A DNA stretch of 64,000 nucleotides from Bryopsis sp. KO-2023 (taxonomy: Eukaryota > Chlorophyta > Ulvophyceae > Bryopsidales > Bryopsidaceae), in contig BSYQ01000009.1 in the NCBI GenBank assembly GCA_030272585.1, positions 4,092,001 through 4,156,000 of the forward strand, written 5' to 3'. Below, piece after piece: positions 34,131 to 44,261 of this stretch (position 1 is its first letter; each line of letters starts with the position of its first letter). The notes below the pieces were generated by a model. That model was given only the letters and a program-made list of their open reading frames with translations, was not told where the DNA came from and did no database searches. A program made the position numbers and the translations under genes.

Positions 34131-35435
34131 ATCCTACTGTCAAAGGGCTGCCTAGGTTCGTTGCCGCAGTTCGGAGTGTTCAGTTTGCCAAATCATTGAA
34201 GCCACAATACAGGGTGTTGAACAGCCAAACCCTCAGAGAATTCCACAATGCTGGGAAAACTGCAAACGACTTTTTTTCAGGCTACACCCAGGTGAGCACG
34301 TTCCCCTGCAAAATCTTATGAAAATCTTATGCGAACATTCAAAGGCTGAGTGTCGGCGTTCTTCCACAGGCGATCCTCTCGGAAGCTGAACCATCCAAAA
34401 GCGGTCCCCTTAGGAGAACAAGGATCAAGTCATCGAGCAGAATCGAATGTGAGCCACTCCGTCGACTGTCCACCTCGGAACAAGAGGAGTTCGACTGTGG
34501 TGTCGCTGAACTTGATGTATGTTACTTCCTTTCTTCTAATGTCAACAAGCAGACGTTGATCATCACCAAATCGTATTTGTTGAGGATGTACCGAAATTTC
34601 CCTTCCTGTGCAACACAAGTGCGCGTGCGGGCCATGCAAAGAAACGACAGGGAGCATGCCGTTCGCTTTTGAGACGATGTACGAGACGACAGAGGAAGAC
34701 AGCGTCGGGGTGGAAAAACTCAAAGAGAGTGAAGCTGCCGAGGTGAGCAACACTCGACGATCAAAGACTTTTGCGGTTCAGGTCGAGCTTTCATTAAACA
34801 ATCGTTCGGTTTCTTCGAGGATCACGCTTTTGTTGTTTTCAAGATGGGGTCTGCCACGACGACGACAGCCAAATCTGTGGAGCCTGGAGCACATGTGCTA
34901 GAGGAGGTGGAAGGGGGCAAGTTCAGCGTGTAAGACTATCTTGAGCACAAGCTGTGCCGCACGACCCAAAAACACATTTGATCAGTGATTCCAACCGCCT
35001 TGCAGACGGAGGTGCAACATTTGAAGAGGAGACGTGTTTTATCAGTTGGTGACTTTTGCAGGGGACCAGATTATTTTGCTTTCAAACGTTTGCCTTCATC
35101 GTCTAGAGACATCATTCAAGGCTGGGAGATAGCTGGGGTAGCTGTGGACGGAAATAGAGAAGACAAAGCGCCAGGGACCAAGCGTAAGAATTTTATGTTT
35201 TCAAGAAAACCATCCCCGCTTGAAACAAATTTGGAGACAGTACAGATGATAGAGAGGGAAACGGACGAATCACATGTCACCAGTACAGGCTACCGCTGGA
35301 ATGACGTCGCCAGGTACAGCAGAAGGACTACACGTTGTCGCGCGTTTGAACACATTTATGACTCCTAATCATAAAGGGGACATTCCTGGACTCGTTGTTA
35401 AGAAAATACTTGGAGCGAGACCTGTTTTATGTTGT
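34131..35435 (+). CDS. Candidate N-terminal exons of the LRR/DUF4476-like gene, or a separate gene
   Basis: A chain of plausible exons lies directly upstream of the LRR exons: 34131-34291 (GLPRFVAAVRSVQFAKSLK), 34370-34516 (SEAEPSKSGPLRRTRIKSSS), 34620-34742 (FAFETMYETTEEDSVGVEKL), 34844-34927, 35006-35183, and a region near 35284-35435 (LHVVARLNTFMTPNHKGDIP). Each of the first five sits between AG and GT with matching phase. The step from 35435 into the LRR exon at 35452 would need a 16-bp intron, so the true junction is different or this is another gene. The content is charged and Ser/Thr-rich with no family I recognise. No start codon was settled. Confidence 0.4.
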
Positions 35436-35451
35436 GTAACGGAGGTTTCAG

Positions 35452-38400
35452 AGGCGGTACTGCGATCAGGGAAAACCGGAAGAAATAGACCTGACAAATA
35501 CCTTGCATGGTGGGGCACGAATCAAATCGCTGATAGAGTTTCTGGACCGCAACAAGAAAATCCAAAAGCTCCGGCTTGGAAGCAATTTGCTCCTGGACGA
35601 CGATATTCCCATCCTCGTTGAATGCATGACAAAAGAAAATGCATGTTTTTCATCACTGGATCTGTCGGGCAACAAGCTGACCACCGCCGCCGGAGACGCC
35701 CTTTCCCCTTTGTTTCAGGTAGTCCTCAGTGAATTGTCCATATTACTGCCACATTTTTGGAAGCGCCAGAAGGATTGCTGAAAGCATCTTTTGCTGGCTC
35801 TCTTATACAGCCTCCAGGAAATGCACCCCAGTCTTACTCGCTCTTGACACAGCTGGACTTGTCGAACAACCCACTGGGCTGCAAGGGCTTATTATCCCTG
35901 GCAAACAGCTTGGGGTCGAAAGTTTGCCCTGTGGTGACACTACGATTGGTGAAATGTTGTCTGGGCGAACGATCTTCGTCGGCGATTCGTGAAATGCTAG
36001 CGAGAACCAAGTATGTTTGATTGGATGCTGCTTTGGTTGAATACTTGGGTTCTCTTTCCAGTTTTTTCTCCCTTCCTCTCTCATTCCCAACTAAAAGTTC
36101 TCATTCCCCAAAGCTGTTTGTAGTTTAGCTTGGGAGTGTATCTCGTTGCAGGACTTTGGAGAGATTTTTTCTGGGATGGAATGTATTTGGATCAAAGGGT
36201 GGAGCGGAAATATCTGCAGGCATGAAAGAAAACAATACGTTGAAAACTCTATCTGTTCCCTTTTGCGGTCTTGGGGACAAAGGAAGCGCAGCTCTTGCGG
36301 TAGGGCTGGAGGAAAATCAAATGGTGGAGATTTTGGATCTATCGGGAAACAGGGCCGCGAACGAAGCATGCACAGCCCTGGCGCGCTCCCTAAAAACGGC
36401 TGAACGGTTGAAACATCTGTACCTCCGAAACAATCCCCTGGGTGTAGAAGGGAGTCGAAAACTGCTAAGGGGCGTTACTTCTGGTGCGCATCCTTTCATA
36501 TCCTTTTAGCTGCCCAAAGAAATGCTGTCATTGTATTTCTAACATGATGTTGCGAATCCCAAGCTCTGAAATGCTTGCAGGCTCAAGCGTCCACCTGCAC
36601 CTCGGGGGTTGCAGCTTTCTCAGCAACGTGGAGTCAGGCGCTTCGTCAAATTTCGATGTGAATCGGCCGGCTGGGAGATACCGGCTGGACCTGTCACTTG
36701 CGGCTGACAACGCCATCGCAAAGGAGTTGGTGGCTCTAGCCAAAGACCATGGACATGAAAGTTGGAGGCACGCCTCTCTAGATGAAATTGACTTGGATGT
36801 GGGACTCGTGGTGAGCACAATCAGCAAAATCGATGAGGAAAATCAATGCTGCACTTTCCTGTTTAATATCTTCTCAATTGCAATTGATCCTACAAGTGTC
36901 TCAAAAGGTGGAGGGTCAATGGATCGTTCCCTCTGCTGGGACTCTAGTTCTGGAGTTTGTCTGGACTCGAAGCCCATCTCAACGTGATGTACCCCTGACG
37001 GATCCCCAACTGAAACAAGCGTGGTTCGAGCCAACATCCGATCAAAATGTGGAAGACTTGGGCGAGCCACTCTCAGATCGCTGGAAACTAGGTTTGCTGA
37101 GCATTCTATGCCATGACTACTTCTTCACATCCCGCCAGGTCCTCCGAATTCTCAATTGCTTTTCGTACGATTCTGAGAAGATAGATGCTGCCGTGATGGT
37201 GAGAAAACACTTTATTTCGTGGTAAAAATAATGTCTAATTAGAACGATACTATTAAATGATTTCTTTGTGACTATGATTTCTTCTGAAACCAGCACATTC
37301 GTCGGCCCTCGAATATGGATATGGCCCTCCTTTGGTTTTGATTCAAACAGATATTCACGAGGGTGATGGACCTAGACCAGTTCCACATCGTCACGGAATC
37401 CCTCCGACCAGCACAGGAGGAAATCATGCTGGAGCGTCTCGGTGTGCTTTCGCTGTTCCACTCCGAGAACCCAACTGGACGGTATGACCTGATGCTCATC
37501 CAGCAATCCCACCACTTGGTGGCAAGTCGTCTGATGGACATCTTTGCTCGGCAACTGGACAATGGGCTATGCGATTTGCCAACGGTGACTTGTTGCACCA
37601 CGTTTCGTCTCAATGGCAAAGACGTTCCAGTGAAGGACACACACTCCATGGATCTTCCACGAAAAGGCCGCTTGCAAGTATGTCCACAACTTTGAGCAAG
37701 GTGCGCGTGCTGTTCCGATGCCTGACCGAGCATCTGTGGTGCGGCTCTATTCTTGACAATCTCAGGTCGACTTCTGCGACCTGCGTCCGATACCAGAGTC
37801 GGCCAAGGCCCTTTCGAGCAATCGGTTTAATCTCCTGTTGTCGATGCTGACAACTGAAACGGCTCCGGAACCGAAGAAGCTGGTGGACGTGATGATGGAC
37901 ACCAACCTCGAAGGGAGCTTGATCGTGCTTTCACTTTTTTCAACGTGGAAGTTTGGGAAGGCGACACGCCATGGGCTTCCAGGGTTCGTCAAATATCCTA
38001 TGAGTGCCTTGACAGCACTGAAAGCGCTTGCAGACCATACGTTTTTCAAGGTGCCGCCAGTTTCTGTTGTCCGGAAAAACGCCTCTGCTCGCCCAGCTCA
38101 AAGGACACGTGTGCACACATTAATGATATTGGCTGAGGAGGTCTATTGTCTTGGGCATTGCATAGTGCAGTCAGGTCAAGCAGATTTTGGCGGCTTTGAC
38201 TGGGAGTGAGCCAAGTATCCGACTGGAGGTAGCGTCTCTGTTTTGGGGTCGTGCCATCGATCGGGATGAGAATTGGACGTCTGTGGTGGTCCAACCGCTT
38301 CCCCCCGAGGAACAAATAGAACTCTGTCAAAGGCTTGGATACCTAAACATCTTCAACCCAAAGAAACCAGCAATGCACTACTTGCTGAGAATGAACAGAC

Positions 38401-38859
38401 CGGATGAATATCAGGTGATGCACTTAGTGCTTGCCTCTTTTTAACCAGTCGCCTTACTCAGGGTCCACAGAACACCACCGGCTGGGTAACATAAGCCCGC
38501 CAAGAGTTCTTTTTCGCAGCAAAACTCTTAGATTAGCTCCTGTGCGTTTGTGGAAACGGTAACGCAGCGTCACCTGGCGTGCACTGTAGGTAGCCCTTCA
38601 GCTTTTCAACATGGCGATGACCGCCACTCACAAGTGCTACAGAAAATTGTTAGTGGATGGAGTCGAACGAAGGGCCAGACAAAACGACAGTCTATGGTCT
38701 GTGATGACCGACAACGCACGCGAAGGCTCGACTCCAAAGGCGGTGGTGGAGTTCGAATACCTCTGGCCAGGGGAGAGGAAACTGAACTATTCTGCGACTG
38801 TAGTGCAGCGGGCTTGCAGAGAATTCCAGAAACGAACGAAGGAGAAAAGCGGACATTGA
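35452..38859 (+). CDS. Leucine-rich-repeat protein with DUF4476-like C-terminal modules (9 exons, N-terminus unresolved)
   Basis: Exons: 35452-35718, 35811-36010, 36152-36483, 36581-36810, 36908-37198, 37351-37677, 37766-38050, 38184-38414, 38602-38859. Phases close to 806 residues ending at TGA 38857. The first third has ribonuclease-inhibitor-type leucine-rich repeats (KKIQKLRLGSNLLLDDDIP, SSLDLSGNKLT, LLTQLDLSNNPLGCKGLLSL, VEILDLSGNRAANEACTAL, LKHLYLRNNPLGVEGSRKLL). Next come modules with a Gly-x-Tyr-x-Leu strand (PAGRYRLDLS, PTGRYDLMLI). A helical segment (FFTSRQVLRILNCFSYDSEK then AAVMIFTRVMDLDQF) fits DUF4476. A module recurs: LERLGVLSLFHSENPTGRY and CQRLGYLNIFNPKKPAMHY. This LRR-plus-DUF4476 layout occurs in protists; function is unknown. 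At least one upstream exon is needed for a start codon. Confidence 0.75.
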
Positions 38860-39429
38860 GCCCTTAATCGAGGGTCTAACACTCGAATCCAGTAACCTCG
38901 AATCCCTTCAGAAACCAGTGCTTTGAGCTACCAGCCCTAATCAACCAAAACAGATGCAGCAAGAGTGAAACAGTGAGGTCATCAGGTGTTTGTGGGCTTG
39001 TGTGAAAGACAAGTTTTTCGTTCAACTATAGTTGATCGACATTGTGGATCGATGATGATAACGTTCGTGATGTGAACTTCTAAACTTTAAAGATCGGGGC
39101 TTGGAAAGGAATGAATTTTGAGAGTGTCTGCCTCTTCCTCAAAGTGGACTGCAGTAACGACATAGAGTCTGCCTCCCTTCAGTGGTGGAGGAGCGGGGTA
39201 TACTGCTAAGCTAGCAGTTCATGGACCCACCCCCCGCGATTTTGAAGGGTTTCGGGGATTTTTTCTTCCGGAGGGTGTTTGTGGTTTGGAGTCGAGGTGA
39301 ATATATTTTGAGCAATGTGAGGTGATTACGCACGAAAAGCATGACCACACCAAACCTTTTGGTAAACTCAAAGCTTAGAGCTTTCAAACAAAGTGTGGAA
39401 CCCATTCGTGGAAGAAGTAAACACATTGT

Positions 39430-39455
39430 TTGTGGAGGTTTGCAAACCTCCACAA
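39430..39455. repeat. Perfect 26-bp palindrome
   Basis: TTGTGGAGGTTTG and its exact complement CAAACCTCCACAA abut without a spacer. The GTGGAG/CTCCAC core is also part of the palindrome at 866-893. Confidence 0.85.
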
Positions 39456-39789
39456 TCAATTGATTGTCCCCAATCATGAAAAGGAAGCCGTCCTTGCTAC
39501 CAGGGCTGGAGGATTGCTTCAAGATAATAGAGGATTTCCCAAAATGAACTATTTCCAAGGGCCCGGTCCACGTACGAATATTTCACGCCTTGAGAAGCTG
39601 GGTTCCACAGCGGTTTGAACATGATTGATCGCATACATCACTTGAAAAAAGCAATGATTGAGTCGTACACAAGAGTTTTTGGGTTCTCCTCGCTTTATTG
39701 ACGATATAAAACGAGAATGAGCAGCCGCCATAATCCAGAGATCATGGAGGGGCCAAGTGAATCCACCCCGAGGCAACATTCTCTCCTAA

Positions 39790-39810
39790 TATGGTGTTTT
39801 CATAAAACAC
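39790..39810. repeat. Short perfect hairpin
   Basis: TGGTGTTTT and AAAACACCA form a 9-bp stem around CAT in non-coding sequence. Confidence 0.65.
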
Positions 39811-40258
39811 CACAGGGCCGACCAATTCGAAATGGAAGGGAATGGAAGCCCATCATAACAAAAAACAGGACGAACATTTCTCCCAGGAGCACTCCAAGCT
39901 CATTAGTCATCTTTATTCACCTTTGTTTAACTGTTTCATGTTTCTGTCAGTCCTCCTGTCCGATTGACACAAGCTGAACCTCCTTCTTATTCTGGCGAGT
40001 GTTTCATCGACTTGGGGTTTCGACAGCTCAGGATTGAATCTTAGCTTTAACATCGTCAACGATATATCGATCCATTTTGGTGGCAGGTTCAAGAATGAAC
40101 TGAAACTGAAAACTGAAACAAACTGAAAAAGCGATGAGGAAGAACAGTATGGCACGCTTTCAAAAGATAGGAAAGATTAAGCACATCGTTTGGCAAATAA
40201 GACAAAGATAATACCGTAAATGGGGTAATGTTTGCGCGCATGAACTTTCGCGTGTTTT

Positions 40259-40388
40259 ATTTTTGCGACACTAATTTTTGCGATTCAATCAGGTCGCAAA
40301 GGGCCCAGGGTTTACGAACCCAATTTTTGCGACACTAATTTTTGCGATTTTTCCTACTCATAATCATAATCATAATCATAATCATAAT
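40259..40388. repeat. Direct repeat pair plus (CATAAT)5 microsatellite
   Basis: A ~27-bp A/T-rich unit containing TTTTTGCGACACTAATTTTT occurs at 40259-40285 and again at 40322-40349. Five CATAAT units follow at 40359-40388. GCGA/TCGC words are frequent nearby. This looks like terminal or subterminal sequence of a mobile element at the left edge of the nest. Confidence 0.6.
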
Positions 40389-40466
40389 TACAACCCACAG
40401 CAAAAGAGAGCCATCACTGATATGAACCTCTGACTCATCAGTCCGTCCAGAAGATACAGCTGGACG

Positions 40467-40615
40467 GGGACGGTTCGAGATGTGAGATCTCGTACCGTCC
40501 CAGAGGCCATATAACGCGGACCAGCGTTCCCCACCGCAGTTCTTTCCTTTTCGCAAGTAAACTCCGTCTTCGGTCTGTGACCTCACTCCGTTCATATCAA
40601 CTGGTTTCGGAGCCA
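40467..40615 (+). promoter_or_regulatory. Putative 5' LTR end and primer-binding site of the chromodomain retroelement
   Basis: A near-perfect hairpin (40467-40501: GGGACGGT and ACCGTCCC outside, CGAGAT and ATCTCG inside) is followed by a TATA-like CATATAACG at 40508-40516. A sequence TGGTTTCGGAGCCA lies at 40602-40615. The last is the complement of a tRNA 3' end (...GAAACCA) and resembles the initiator-Met primer-binding site used by many Ty3/gypsy and Ty1/copia elements, with two differences from the plant version. I could not define the LTR borders, because the matching 3' LTR is not in the window. Confidence 0.5.
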
Positions 40616-40632
40616 ACACTTTCCCTACCCGT

Positions 40633-40833
40633 ATGAACGCGGCATCCCAAACGAACCAGAAGCCGGAGGATTTTGGAGCAGCTTTGGCGGGGCCGTGTTG
40701 GAAGGCAGCAGTATACAGACAGTACGCTTTCTGGACCTCTAACAACGATTTCGACGACGCAGAAAGCACAGCCTCAAACGACCCACAGGACGAACCGGCC
40801 AAGGACGACGAACCGGCCGAGAACGACGAATGA
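40633..40833 (+). CDS. Small upstream ORF overlapping gag
   Basis: A 66-codon frame starts at ATG 40633 and its stop overlaps the gag start as ATGA (40830-40833). The product is acidic at the end (DEPAKDDEPAENDE). Such an overlap would allow termination-reinitiation to feed ribosomes into gag. Alternatively the frame is an accidental leader ORF, or the true gag starts here after a frameshift. Confidence 0.4.
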   Translation: MNAASQTNQKPEDFGAALAGPCWKAAVYRQYAFWTSNNDFDDAESTASNDPQDEPAKDDEPAENDE

Positions 40834-42938
40834 ACCACGGGGAGTTGCAACCGTACCAGGTCGCTCAGGCCGAGGATGGGTCTTCGGATGCCATGTCTCT
40901 CGCCACGGCCGAGGACGCGTTGCCCCACGGCAATATGTACGTCCAGCAGAACGTCCAGCACTTCAACAATATCCACCACAACGTCCAGGTCGACGTGGAG
41001 CACCGGGTGGACGAGCGGCTCAACCAGATCCAGGTCGACGCAGGAGCCTGGGCCGAGAATACGCACGAAGGCCTGAAAGAAGCGCTCGACCAGATCAGAT
41101 ACGAGAACGCGGTCCTACAAGAAGAGGCCGAGCAGCGGCATCAAGCTCAGCTCGCGCAGCAACGGGCCGAGTTCAACCAGCGCTTGGAAGATCAGCGCCG
41201 CGATCTGGGCCGGCTCACCACCGAGGCCGAACATCGACTCCATCTGTCCCAGCAACGTGCTGTGACCAAAGCCGAAGTCGAGGTACAACGTGCGGCGGCC
41301 AAAGCCGAGCAAGATCTACGGGTCCTGGACGCAGTTACCGAGCGATTGGACCGAGAGTTGCTTTCTACCCGCACTGCGGTGGCCGAAGTGGACGAGAAGG
41401 TGAAGATGGACGACAAGAACCACGGCCAGAAGTTCGAAGAGCTGGTCGAGTTGTGGTCCAAGCAGGCTGTACCCGTACCGCCTCAAGCGAATGTTCCAGC
41501 CATGATGGCAGGGTCACAGACTCAGACTGTGAGCCCTCAAACAGGGACTACGGGGCAGCTGGACCAAGCCGTCCAAATACCACCGTTCACGTCCCAAGGA
41601 CCACCCGTCGCACCAGTACCACTTATCGCACCACAACCCGCACCACGACCCGTCATACCAGTTCCCGGACCATCGAGACCACCCATCGTACCAGCACCAG
41701 GACCACCACGACCACGCGCTCCACCTGTACCGAGGCCAGCCCCAAGACCATTGAACCTCGGAGGAACGCCGTCACAGCCAGTTCCAGTTCCAGTGCCAGT
41801 TCCCGTGCCAGTTCCCCAACCGTCACTGCAACCGGTCCCGTTGAACTCCGCGGCCCAAGATCCATTCGCAGCAATGGGTTCGTATGCGTCCGTAGGCCAA
41901 CAGGACCCGTCAGCCAGGCGACGGGGGAACCGCGGACAAGGAGCCGGCGCTCCAGGAGGAGGAGGCGGGGGCGGCGATGATCCGAACGATGACTATGGAG
42001 GCTTCGGACCACCACACGGTTCAGGAGGTGGCAGTGGGCCACCAGGTGGACCAGGGGGTGGCGGCGGTCCACCAGGGGGACCGGGCGGTGGGGGAATTCC
42101 ACCTCATCTTCCTGTTCCACATGGAGGACCAGGTGATCCGGACGGCGACGATGGTGATGATGATGGTGATGGTGGACCAAATCGACGCCGTGACCGCGGT
42201 GTTGGTCAGGTGTTACGTCAGCTGAAGCTTCAGATGCCGAAGCCGTTCTCAGGCGACCAGGACGTCGGACCAACTGAGTGGCTACTCCTGATGGCGCGTT
42301 GGCTTCGCGCACACGACATCGAGGAACACCACTGGCTACGCGTACTCAGTGCGCACACCAGCGGAGCCGCGAGTCGATGGATGAACCTTCAGGAGTTACG
42401 ACTCGCTGAGGGACGACGTGCGCCATTTCAGAACTGGAACGCGTGGGCCGCTGAGCTCAGGCGTCAGTTCGAACCAACCACGGTCCAGGAACGCGCTCGC
42501 ACGGAGTTACGTACCGTACGTCAGTCTGGTACGGTACACGATTATGTGCAACGTTTCCAGGGCATATGCTTCAGGATACCCGAGATGACGGAGGCCGAGC
42601 AATTCTCTGCTTTCGTCAATGGTCTCCGTGAACCAATCCGGACCCAGGTGGCTGGACACGTACGACATTCCGTGGCCGACGCTGTGGAAATGGCCGAACG
42701 CCTTGACGGCGTCCGAGCACTTCACCCCCAAGGGCACAATCCTGGTCATGGACGCAGATGGGACCGACGACCAGGCGCCAATCATCCTCGTGGACACGGT
42801 GGCCAAAACCGAGATCGTGTGAATGCTCTCGGTGCAGGACGCGGATTCCAACGAGGACGGGGACGTGGAGGCGGACGATTTGGTGGCGGACGAGGTGGCG
42901 GTGGACGATTTGGAGGACGAAACAATGGGCAGCTGTAA
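40830..42938 (+). CDS. gag: Gag of a chromodomain Ty3/gypsy retrotransposon, 3'-interrupted
   Basis: The frame has 702 codons. Order: a coiled-coil-like, Gln/Arg/Ala-rich N-terminal third (~residues 60-210), a Pro-rich middle (~230-350), Gly-rich linkers and an acidic stretch, then a retrotransposon Gag domain (~460-620; WLLLMARWLRAHDIEEHHWL, then AELRRQFEPTTVQERARTEL). It ends in an Arg/Gly-rich tail (RGRGRGGGRFGGGRGGGGRF). The frame ends just as the family A repeat starts: the terminal Leu and TAA codons belong to the repeat. The missing zinc-knuckle tail lies on the opposite strand at 52872-52764, in a frame that continues this one after removing the repeat and its GCAG duplication. Gag packages element RNA; this copy is broken. 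Confidence 0.85.
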   Translation: MNHGELQPYQVAQAEDGSSDAMSLATAEDALPHGNMYVQQNVQHFNNIHHNVQVDVEHRVDERLNQIQVDAGAWAENTHEGLKEALDQIRYENAVLQEEAEQRHQAQLAQQRAEFNQRLEDQRRDLGRLTTEAEHRLHLSQQRAVTKAEVEVQRAAAKAEQDLRVLDAVTERLDRELLSTRTAVAEVDEKVKMDDKNHGQKFEELVELWSKQAVPVPPQANVPAMMAGSQTQTVSPQTGTTGQLDQAVQIPPFTSQGPPVAPVPLIAPQPAPRPVIPVPGPSRPPIVPAPGPPRPRAPPVPRPAPRPLNLGGTPSQPVPVPVPVPVPVPQPSLQPVPLNSAAQDPFAAMGSYASVGQQDPSARRRGNRGQGAGAPGGGGGGGDDPNDDYGGFGPPHGSGGGSGPPGGPGGGGGPPGGPGGGGIPPHLPVPHGGPGDPDGDDGDDDGDGGPNRRRDRGVGQVLRQLKLQMPKPFSGDQDVGPTEWLLLMARWLRAHDIEEHHWLRVLSAHTSGAASRWMNLQELRLAEGRRAPFQNWNAWAAELRRQFEPTTVQERARTELRTVRQSGTVHDYVQRFQGICFRIPEMTEAEQFSAFVNGLREPIRTQVAGHVRHSVADAVEMAERLDGVRALHPQGHNPGHGRRWDRRPGANHPRGHGGQNRDRVNALGAGRGFQRGRGRGGGRFGGGRGGGGRFGGRNNGQL

Positions 42939-43422
42939 CCCCAAACCACGTCGCCTTAACCGATTTGGTCACCTCCACGGGAGGAGTGCTGCCACAGAAC
43001 TGGAACTGTGGCAGCAGTGCAGTAATGATTGTGGTGAAGGAGCAGTCCTGCCACAGCAGGGTTTTTTATAATAATTTGTCAAGGTTTCTAAGGGCAGTTG
43101 GGTAGTAGTTAGACCGTCCATTTGTTAGGTTCAATAAGGGTTAGTAAGGGTTATTATAGGTCAAAGAGGTAGCTAGGTTGTAGCTGAAGTCCATTGGGGC
43201 TGAAGCTACAGTTTTTGTATTTATAAAGCACCTCTGAACATATTCGATGTAAGCTCTCTTTTTGTTCGAGTGTTTGTCTTCCCCTATCCGACCTTTGCAC
43301 ACTACCACGTTCAACCACGAGCCCTTAGGCTCTTTTCCGTTCTCCCCACGATCAGTCCCTCCGCAGGGGTGACCCAATAGGGAGAGACGACGTCATTTGT
43401 TGGTTTCGGAGCCAGGTTACAG
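42933..43422 (+). mobile_element. Family A repeat, copy 1 (solo LTR or MITE-like)
   Basis: It starts CTGTAACC and ends GGTTACAG, an 8-bp terminal inverted repeat inside longer imperfect inverted ends that share ACGTCG and GGTCACC/GGTGACC blocks. Internal marks are an 11-bp hairpin (TGCTGCCACAG/CTGTGGCAGCA), a second hairpin CCTGC-CACA-GCAGG followed by T6, a TATA-like TATTTATAAAGC and TTTTTGTTCGAGTGT downstream. Unlike the other copies, 14 bp identical to the retroelement primer-binding site (TGGTTTCGGAGCCA, 43401-43414) stand just before the terminal octamer. It interrupts gag. Confidence 0.8.
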
Positions 43423-43522
43423 CGTTCTGGAGAACTTAAGTTTTCGTGGGAGACTACTCCAAAGACTACAAGGAAGAATGGCGGGGATACCATCACCATC
43501 TCTGGATAAGATATGTCGATAT
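43423..43522 (+). mobile_element. Retroelement leader fragment between repeats A and B
   Basis: About 100 bp follow the primer-binding-site-like 14-mer and include an ATG with a short open frame (MAGIPSPSLDKICRY). They look like the leader and gag start of an LTR element, cut by the family B repeat. Confidence 0.4.
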
Positions 43523-44128
43523 GTGTAACCCCAAACCACGTCGCCTCGACCAATTTTGTCACCTCCAGGGCTAGAGTGATATCAGGGGAGGGAATGCTGC
43601 TTGAGGCAGTCCCAGACGGATTACGTAGGGCTAGCAGTCACCCCGGGACAGTTCTGCCATAGCAGTTCCGCCACAGTTTAGAGGTAGCAGTTCAGCTACA
43701 GGGTTGACTAGGTTGGACAGTCCTAGGGATTGGTACTGAGGGAGTGGACTTAGGGTGGTTAGAAAGATCAGTTAGGCTTGATGGGTTAGGTTGTCTTAAT
43801 CAGTAGGTGGGATCCTAGGCGATCAATGGGACAAGGGTGAGTCAGGCTGCAGCCTATTTAAACGGCTGATCTTAGGGTATTGTACTTCTTGGTGCGGATC
43901 TTCTGGGTTAGGTTCTTGTGTTTTGTTCGAGTGTGGACCTTTTGATTGTTGTAAGAAAGCTTTTGGGAAGAGACCTGGGTAAAGTGCCTTGCAAAGGCCG
44001 TGTGATCAAGTTCAAGAGGGGCTGTCCCCACTTCTGCCGTTCCATTCCTGCAAAAACGCCTCCACAACCGTTAAGTCCAGCTGCAGGGGTGACCCCAGCG
44101 GTCAGGACGACCCCATTTGTGGTTACAC
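43523..44128 (+). mobile_element. Family B repeat, copy 1 (606 bp)
   Basis: It is bounded by GTGTAACC and GGTTACAC. Its ends align with those of family A (CCCCAAACCACGTCGCCT at the start; GGTGACC, then ACGACC and TTTGTGGTTACA at the end), while the interior differs. It carries CTATTTAAACGG (TATA-like, near 43854) and TTTTGTTCGAGTGT, a 14-mer shared with A. A reverse-oriented copy is at 60132-60738. I see no target-site duplication here. Confidence 0.75.
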
Positions 44129-44261
44129 CTGTTAAAAAACGGAAAAACCAAGACTGAACCCTCCACAAAAACCCCTGCCAAACCATGGAATCTGGAACAG
44201 ATCCAATTTGCATCAGAAACAGATTCAGATCCAGGTTGCAGAAAAAAAGAAGGGAACCACA

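Larger units (their letters stand above)
38860..40217. other. Intergenic spacer before the mobile-element nest
   Basis: No gene is supported. It holds a perfect 26-bp palindrome (39430-39455) and a 9-bp hairpin (39790-39810), and marks the border between host genes and transposon sequence. Confidence 0.5.

Noticed and set aside
35436-35451. 16-bp intron between candidate N-terminal exons and the LRR exon
   Set aside because: It is too short for normal splicing. The junction is probably elsewhere, so the upstream exons are listed separately.
40673-41980. 435-codon Arg/Thr-rich plus-strand frame
   Set aside because: It is an alternative frame of gag with biased composition. The Gag domain is in the other frame.
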